DNA of 9,202 bases. Source: JBHWPB01 sp043424675 (GTDB lineage Bacteria; Bacillota; Bacilli; Lactobacillales; Carnobacteriaceae_A). Under the pieces are notes generated by a model. The model searched no databases, was not told where the DNA came from, and saw nothing but the letters and a program-made list of their open reading frames with translations. This document shows positions 4,919 through 9,202 of this stretch, in pieces (the first letter of the stretch is position 1; every line of letters begins with the position of its first letter). The stretch spans positions 1 through 9,202 of the forward strand of contig JBHWPB010000001.1 of assembly GCA_043424675.1 (NCBI GenBank), given 5' to 3'. A program made the translations under genes and the position numbers.

Positions 4919-6256
4919 ATGAGAAAAGAAAACAGGTCTAAATATTTAAAGTTGGTTTTTGCCATGCTCTTAACTGTTTTTCTAGTCGCATGTGGTAATG
5001 GAGCGGGGGAAGAAACGGGCGAGTCCGAAACCGCCACAGACGGACAGGCATCTTTAGAATTCTGGTCATTCTGGGGTTCAGGGCCTCGCCGTGAAATAAT
5101 CGAAGAAATTATCGTAGATTTTAATAATTCACAGGATGAGATTGTGGTCGAACATGTCTACCAGCCGTGGGGGGATATTTGGACCAAGGCCTTGGCTTCA
5201 ATTACAGCAGGAAATCCGCCAGATGTAATCGTTCAAGATATCAACACTGTCAGACAGCGTGCAGAAGCACAGCAAGCCACTAACATTCAAGAGTACATCA
5301 ACAGCGATTCAGATGTTGAAGGGCGCTTCTATCCGCAGTTATGGGATACTGTCCTGCATGCAGAGGACGCTTACGGACTGCCCTTCAATACAGATACACA
5401 AGTCTTATTCTATAACAAAGATCTCTTCGCAGAAGCAGGGCTGGACCCTGAAGCACCTCCGGCAACTTGGGAAGAACTTGAAGAATCCGCAAGTGCGCTA
5501 GAAGCACGCGATGGAGATTCTTGGGAACGTTTTGGTTTCTACCCGCTATGGAATTTGGGAGCGGATGTCTGGGCATTAAACGCGGACAACGGCACAAGCT
5601 GGTTCGATGAAGAAGAAAACGTCACCATTTATACTCCAGAAAAAGTGGCTGCTTTAGAATGGATTCTGGAATGGCAAGACCATTACGGCCAAGAGAATAT
5701 CAATGCTCATGAAGCTGAATTTGGCTCAGGAGTCGCAGATCCATTTATTTCTGGATTGGTCGCCATGCGCGGACAGAATATCAACTACTACACTGACTTA
5801 CGTGAGAATGCACCGGAAGACTTTAACTTTGGGGTAGCGCCGTTGCCTGAGTTTGAAGAAGGTTCAGGACATTGGTCGTGGGGCGGCGGGTTCGTCCTTG
5901 AAATACCATACGGTGCCGAGCACCCGGAGGAATCCTACGAATTTATGAAATATCTGACATCTACAGAAGTCCAAGAGAAATTTGGGTTGAACAGTTTCGA
6001 TATTATGGCAAACACAGAAGCGAACCAAAACCTTGTCAGCCATCCTGACTTAGACGAGGAAGGCCAGATGATCTATGATCTGGCGCACAAGAATTTAGAG
6101 AATACAGTCATCACCCCTGTTCCATTATCGGCACCCGACTTTACCATGTTAGTTAATGGAGAAATTGATCAAGTGCTCCTGGGAAGCAAAAGTCCAGAAG
6201 AAGCTTTACAAGATGCACAAGAGTCTGTGGAGAATCTCGTCGGACAAAATGAATAA
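4919..6256 (+). CDS. Sugar ABC transporter substrate-binding lipoprotein (family 1)
   Basis: This 445-residue protein captures sugar outside the cell and delivers it to the two permeases encoded downstream. It begins with a basic N-terminus and hydrophobic stretch (residues 10-22) ending in lipobox LVAC, so Cys25 should be lipid-modified after cleavage. A short acidic linker follows. The body fits SBP_bac_1: LEFWSFWGSG (46-55) near the start, an ITAGNPPDVIVQD segment (95-107), a GLPFNTDTQVLFYNKDLF region (153-170), then WEEL, and late WSWGGGF (319-325). Fourteen tryptophans fit aromatic stacking on sugar rings. The mature part is extremely acidic: about 82 Asp+Glu against 16 Lys+Arg. AAGGAAAGGA (4901-4910) lies 8 bases before the ATG. 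The sugar cannot be named; no glycosidase gene is present in the window to suggest it. Confidence 0.92.
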   Translation: MRKENRSKYLKLVFAMLLTVFLVACGNGAGEETGESETATDGQASLEFWSFWGSGPRREIIEEIIVDFNNSQDEIVVEHVYQPWGDIWTKALASITAGNPPDVIVQDINTVRQRAEAQQATNIQEYINSDSDVEGRFYPQLWDTVLHAEDAYGLPFNTDTQVLFYNKDLFAEAGLDPEAPPATWEELEESASALEARDGDSWERFGFYPLWNLGADVWALNADNGTSWFDEEENVTIYTPEKVAALEWILEWQDHYGQENINAHEAEFGSGVADPFISGLVAMRGQNINYYTDLRENAPEDFNFGVAPLPEFEEGSGHWSWGGGFVLEIPYGAEHPEESYEFMKYLTSTEVQEKFGLNSFDIMANTEANQNLVSHPDLDEEGQMIYDLAHKNLENTVITPVPLSAPDFTMLVNGEIDQVLLGSKSPEEALQDAQESVENLVGQNE

Positions 6257-6268
6257 TTCTTGAGAGTG

Positions 6269-6299
6269 AAGGGTGGCTTAACGAGGTGTCACCCTTTTT
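6269..6299 (+). terminator. Intra-operon terminator or attenuator
   Basis: AAGGGTG (6269-6275) pairs perfectly with CACCCTT (6290-6296) around a 14-base loop, and the stem runs into five T residues (6295-6299). It lies between the binding-protein gene and the first permease gene on the same strand. It probably acts as a partial terminator or 3' stabiliser, so that more binding protein than permease is made, as in maltose-type operons. Confidence 0.75.
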
Positions 6300-6332
6300 A
6301 TGTATTTTTTAACAATATAAAGGTGGGATATT

Positions 6333-7271
6333 ATGGCTTCTGAATCAGCGAAACCAAGCAAGAAAAAATGGACAAAAAGAAAGAAAAAAGAAGCATTATG
6401 GGGGTGGTTATTTGTATCCCCGTTTGTCATTGGGTTTGTCATGTTTATGCTCGGGCCGATGTTGTTCTCATTTTATGGGAGCTTTACGAATTACAATTTA
6501 ACCTCACAGATGGATTTTATCGGGTTAGATAACTTCAGACGAATGTTTTTTGAAGATGAATTATTTTGGACATCGTTATACAACACAGCTTATTATGTGC
6601 TTTTCAACGTGCCGCTGACAACAGCAGGAGGCGTGCTGCTGGCAGTCCTGTTAAATCGCCGTCTTCGTGGAATCAGCATTTTTAGAACAATTTTTTATCT
6701 GCCATCCGTTTTATCAGGAGTAGCAGTCTATGTCTTATGGATGCAGTTGTTGTCACCTTCAACTGGTCTAGTCAATAACATTCTAGCTTTAGTTGGTATC
6801 GAAGGACCAGCCTGGCTCTTTGACCCTGCTTGGACAAAGCCAGCTTTAATTCTCATGAAAATTTGGAGTGTTGGGGGAACGATGCTCTTGTATCTTGCCA
6901 CTCTGCAGAATGTTCCGCAACAGCTTTATGAAGCAGCAGATATGGATGGGGCCAATGCTTTTCAAAAATTCCGCAATATCACCCTGCCTATGATTACCCC
7001 GATTATCTTTTATGACATTATCACCTCTACGATTGGTGCGTTTCAGATCTTCCAAGAAGCATATGTCATGTCAGAAAGTGGAACAGCAGGTCCTGCCAAT
7101 TCCTTACTCTTCTACAATTTCCATATGTGGAACAAAGCGTTCGTCGCTTTTGATATGGGGTATGCGATGGCGATGTCCATGGTTTTATTTGTTATCGTCT
7201 TAGTGCTGACCTACATCAACTTAAAACTCGCACCGCGTTGGGTGCATTACGGAGGAGGTAGAAACTTATGA
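6333..7271 (+). CDS. Sugar ABC transporter permease, MalF/UgpA type
   Basis: This 312-residue inner-membrane subunit forms half of the translocation channel. A strongly basic N-terminal tail (KKKWTKRKKK, 10-19) precedes about six membrane segments (roughly 22-45, 82-108, 117-141, 170-192, 222-244 and 276-297). The conserved cytoplasmic EAA loop reads EAADMDGANAFQKFRNITLP (200-219), with the invariant Gly at 206, and docks on the ATPase. Length and segment count match the first permease of carbohydrate importers (UgpA, ThuF, LacF). AAGGTGG (6320-6326) lies 6 bases before the ATG. It follows the attenuator hairpin and overlaps the second permease by four bases (ATGA), indicating coupled translation in a heterodimer. 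Confidence 0.93.
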   Translation: MASESAKPSKKKWTKRKKKEALWGWLFVSPFVIGFVMFMLGPMLFSFYGSFTNYNLTSQMDFIGLDNFRRMFFEDELFWTSLYNTAYYVLFNVPLTTAGGVLLAVLLNRRLRGISIFRTIFYLPSVLSGVAVYVLWMQLLSPSTGLVNNILALVGIEGPAWLFDPAWTKPALILMKIWSVGGTMLLYLATLQNVPQQLYEAADMDGANAFQKFRNITLPMITPIIFYDIITSTIGAFQIFQEAYVMSESGTAGPANSLLFYNFHMWNKAFVAFDMGYAMAMSMVLFVIVLVLTYINLKLAPRWVHYGGGRNL

Positions 7272-8179
7272 GTCAAAGCGTCGACGAAATCAATCAGACA
7301 GCAAGCAAAGTCAACACCTCGACAAAATCACCTTACTTCAAGAGTCGGAAACGAAAAAAACGAATGGGGGATCTGGTCACCTACGCTCTGTTAATTTTAG
7401 TCAGCATTATTTTAATGCTGCCTCTGGTGTGGATGGTTTCAACATCGTTAAAACCAATGGAAGAAGTCGTGCAGTTTCCTCCAAATTTATTCCCGCAGAA
7501 TATTCAATGGAACAATTATCTCGAGACGATTCAAGCTTTTCCCTTTTTCAGATACGCAGCAAATACTTTGGTCATCACGGTCTTTGTCGTTATCGGAACT
7601 GTTCTTTCCAACTCTTTTATTGCTTATGGTTTTGCAAAAATTGATTTTCCTGGGAAGAGATTGTTATTCTCTCTCGTCCTTTCTACAATGATGATTCCAG
7701 GCTTTGTTACTATGATTCCTCAATACGTCTTGTTTAGCCAGATTGGCTGGGTGGGAACTTATTTACCGTTGATTGTTCCGTCCTTTTTCGGAAGTGGGTT
7801 CAGTATCTTTTTAATGCGCCAATTTTATTTATCCATTGATGACGAGCTGATCGAAGTAGCTAAGATGGATGGAGCTAATCACCTCTATATTTGGAGCCGT
7901 TTGATGATCCCCCTCACAAAACCAGCTCTAATCACGATAGCGATTCAAGCTTTCAACGGGGCGTGGAACGACTTTATCGGTCCCTTACTCTACATTCAAG
8001 ACGAAGCGAGATATACCTTGCAGATTGGCTTACAAGTCTTTCAGAGTCAATCTACAACGCAGTGGAACTATCTGATGGCCGGAGCGACTTTGGTGCTCTT
8101 GCCGACTGTTTTATTATTCTTGTTTGCACAAAGGTACTTTATTGAAGGGATGGATCTGACAGGAGGAACGAAAGGATAA
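7268..8179 (+). CDS. Sugar ABC transporter permease, MalG/AraQ type
   Basis: This 303-residue protein is the second channel subunit. A polar, basic N-terminal tail (1-34) leads into about six membrane segments (roughly 36-58, 99-122, 132-155, 162-184, 219-240 and 268-288). The EAA loop is present as EVAKMDGANHLYIWSRLMIP (196-215), with Val for the first Ala and the invariant Gly at 202. The C-terminal QRYFIEGMDLTGGTKG is the standard ending of MalG-type subunits (RYFxxGLxxGAVKG). GGAGGAGG (7251-7258) inside the end of the previous gene supplies a strong binding site 9 bases before the ATG. Together with the upstream permease, the lipoprotein and the divergent MsmX-type ATPase it makes a complete type I sugar importer. 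Confidence 0.94.
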   Translation: MSQSVDEINQTASKVNTSTKSPYFKSRKRKKRMGDLVTYALLILVSIILMLPLVWMVSTSLKPMEEVVQFPPNLFPQNIQWNNYLETIQAFPFFRYAANTLVITVFVVIGTVLSNSFIAYGFAKIDFPGKRLLFSLVLSTMMIPGFVTMIPQYVLFSQIGWVGTYLPLIVPSFFGSGFSIFLMRQFYLSIDDELIEVAKMDGANHLYIWSRLMIPLTKPALITIAIQAFNGAWNDFIGPLLYIQDEARYTLQIGLQVFQSQSTTQWNYLMAGATLVLLPTVLLFLFAQRYFIEGMDLTGGTKG

Positions 8180-8184
8180 GAATC

Positions 8185-8811
8185 ATGAAAAGAGATGAGG
8201 TGAAACATATAAATTCGTCGAGCTGGGTTGTGAGAGCCACAACTTGGTTTTCAAGTCTGGCCATTCTCAATTTATGCTGGCTGTTGTTCTCTTTTCCTGT
8301 GGTAACTTTAATACCAGCCACTGATGCGGTCTTTGAAGTATTAAATGACTGGGAAAACGGAAGGGAAGGTGGATCCGTCTTTCGAATGTTCTTTTTTTAT
8401 TTCAAACAAAATTTCTGGAACAGTTTCAGATGGGGCCTGCCATTGCTCATCGCGGCAGTAATTATAGGAGTAGACGTATATTTCTTGACCCAGCAAACTC
8501 TTGCAGCAACGTGGTTCCAAATTTTTAAGTATGCGTTTTATACAGTTGTTTTGCTATTCGTTTTAGCCGTTATATACGGTTATCCTTTATCCAAGCAATT
8601 AAATAATCAACACATACGTATGGTATTGATGGGATTATTTTCTGCCGTTGGAAACCCACTTGTAACAGCAGCTGTCATAGGTGGTCTCATTGTTTTAGGG
8701 GTAATTTTCTGGTTTTTCCCAGCGATGCTGTTCTTTTTCTCCTTGTCGGGTCCTGCCTGGATAGGGACGAGGGCAGTAGCTGTGATTGTAAGAAAAGCCG
8801 ATGAGAACTAA
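8185..8811 (+). CDS. DUF624 (YesL-type) membrane protein
   Basis: This 208-residue membrane protein has about five hydrophobic segments (roughly 22-44, 83-103, 112-134, 146-164 and 166-188). The N-terminal pattern of a first segment containing LNLCWLLFSFPVVTLIPATDAVFEVL (28-53), then a charged stretch and FFFYFKQNFWNSFRWG (69-84), is characteristic of DUF624, the family of Bacillus YesL. Members commonly sit beside sugar ABC importers, but their biochemical role is not established, so no function is claimed. The ATG lies 5 bases after the preceding permease's stop, with AAAGGA (8171-8176) at 8 bases, so it belongs to the same operon. It is the last gene before a strong terminator. It could help assembly or signalling of the importer; that is speculation from context. 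Confidence 0.8.
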   Translation: MKRDEVKHINSSSWVVRATTWFSSLAILNLCWLLFSFPVVTLIPATDAVFEVLNDWENGREGGSVFRMFFFYFKQNFWNSFRWGLPLLIAAVIIGVDVYFLTQQTLAATWFQIFKYAFYTVVLLFVLAVIYGYPLSKQLNNQHIRMVLMGLFSAVGNPLVTAAVIGGLIVLGVIFWFFPAMLFFFSLSGPAWIGTRAVAVIVRKADEN

Positions 8812-8840
8812 CTTCCATAAAAACGATACCTAGTTATATT

Positions 8841-8874
8841 AAAAGCAGTGAAGATATTTTCTTCACTGCTTTTT
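8841..8874. terminator. Bidirectional terminator between convergent genes
   Basis: The segment 8841-8854 (AAAAGCAGTGAAGA) pairs with 8860-8873 in a perfect 14-bp stem with a 5-base loop. The stem is flanked by A residues on the left and five T residues on the right (8870-8874). The symmetry lets it end transcription of the sugar operon from the left and of the regulator gene from the right. The last T is also the edge of the regulator's stop codon. Confidence 0.92.
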
Positions 8875-9202
8875 CACTTCAGCCCTTTACGGGTCCGCTT
8901 TAAGTAGCAGGCCAGTTGAATGTTAAGAAGATCTTCTGAATTATCAAAGTCACAATCCAACACTTCCTGTATTTTATCTAAACGCTGATAGACCGTATTG
9001 ATGTGAATATTTAAGGTTTCTGCAGTTTTTGTCGCTGCTTGGTTCAAATCTATATAAGTCAATAAGGTGTCTTCGAGATAACTATAATTGTTCTCCTTTG
9101 AAAAAACAGAAAACGTTTCATCAATAAACTTATCAATTTCGTAAGGAGACTGATTGATAAAGAGACGGCCTAATCCTATCTCTTCATAGAGAAGGAGACT
9201 CG
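8874..9202 (-). CDS. PucR/CdaR-type transcription regulator, C-terminal part
   Basis: The frame is open without a stop from the right edge of the window to the TGA at 8876-8874. The visible 108 residues are therefore the 3' end of a gene whose start lies outside. They match the C-terminal part of PucR/CdaR-family regulators: a YEEIGLGRLF segment, a stretch up to LTYIDLNQAATKTAETLNIH, then the helix-turn-helix (HINTVYQRLDKIQEVL) and the typical SEDLLNIQLACYLK ending. This corresponds to the HTH_30 domain. Full family members are usually 300-550 residues with an N-terminal sensory region not visible here. A TTG at 9062 could be read as a start of a 62-residue protein, but the homology continues upstream of it. 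It is convergent with the sugar operon and may regulate it, which is inference from position only. Confidence 0.85.
   Translation of the reverse strand, partial: SLLLYEEIGLGRLFINQSPYEIDKFIDETFSVFSKENNYSYLEDTLLTYIDLNQAATKTAETLNIHINTVYQRLDKIQEVLDCDFDNSEDLLNIQLACYLKRTRKGLK

Noticed and set aside
8874..9062. A complete 62-residue protein starting at a TTG at 9062
   Set aside because: The frame stays open to the window edge and the upstream residues also fit the PucR/CdaR family, so it is the tail of a longer gene.

Overview
The window looks like chromosome of a low-GC Gram-positive bacterium (Firmicutes), probably Lactobacillales. The evidence is the strong GGAGG-type ribosome binding sites, TATAAT-type -10 boxes, hairpin-plus-T terminators, a lipobox binding protein, a CcpA-like (cre) operator and an MsmX-type sugar ATPase. 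The secreted binding protein is extremely acidic (about 83 Asp+Glu against 21 Lys+Arg), which hints at a halotolerant or alkaliphilic lineage such as some Carnobacteriaceae. That placement is inference. Everything readable belongs to membrane transport and its control; no RNA genes, CRISPR arrays, transposons or origins were seen.

Left block (1-3430, + strand). A roughly 300-base leader without a convincing gene carries two overlapping LacI/cre-like AACGTT operators and a pair of mutually exclusive hairpins. It precedes a complete four-gene energy-coupling factor (ECF) transporter: S component (301-927), T component (927-1697), ATPase A (1685-2518) and ATPase A' (2538-3356). The cistrons overlap or nearly touch, and a clear terminator follows at 3396-3428. 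This is a dedicated (group I) ECF importer with its own energising module. Its substrate, probably a vitamin, metal or nucleoside-type micronutrient, cannot be read from the sequence. The A' ATPase has a degenerate signature motif.

Right block (3451-8874). An MsmX/UgpC-type sugar ATPase gene runs on the minus strand (3514-4650) and converges on the ECF operon; each has its own terminator. Divergent from it is a sugar ABC operon: lipoprotein binding protein (4919-6256), two MalF/MalG-type permeases (6333-7271 and 7268-8179) and a DUF624/YesL membrane protein (8185-8811). The ATPase next door completes an otherwise ATPase-less importer. The 268-base divergent region is dense in signals: promoters both ways, a cre-like site, and a perfect 8-bp inverted repeat 22 bp apart. 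A hairpin followed by T residues sits between the binding-protein gene and the first permease, which would let the binding protein be made in excess.

Right edge. A 14-bp perfect hairpin terminator separates this operon from a convergent minus-strand gene whose 3' end (8874-9202) encodes the C-terminal helix-turn-helix of a PucR/CdaR-type regulator; its start lies outside the window. It is a candidate regulator of the sugar operon by proximity only.

I found no wholly new system. The items most worth a second look are the switch-like leader, the degenerate ECF ATPase signature, the layered operator region, the PucR-type neighbour and the extreme acidity of the binding protein.
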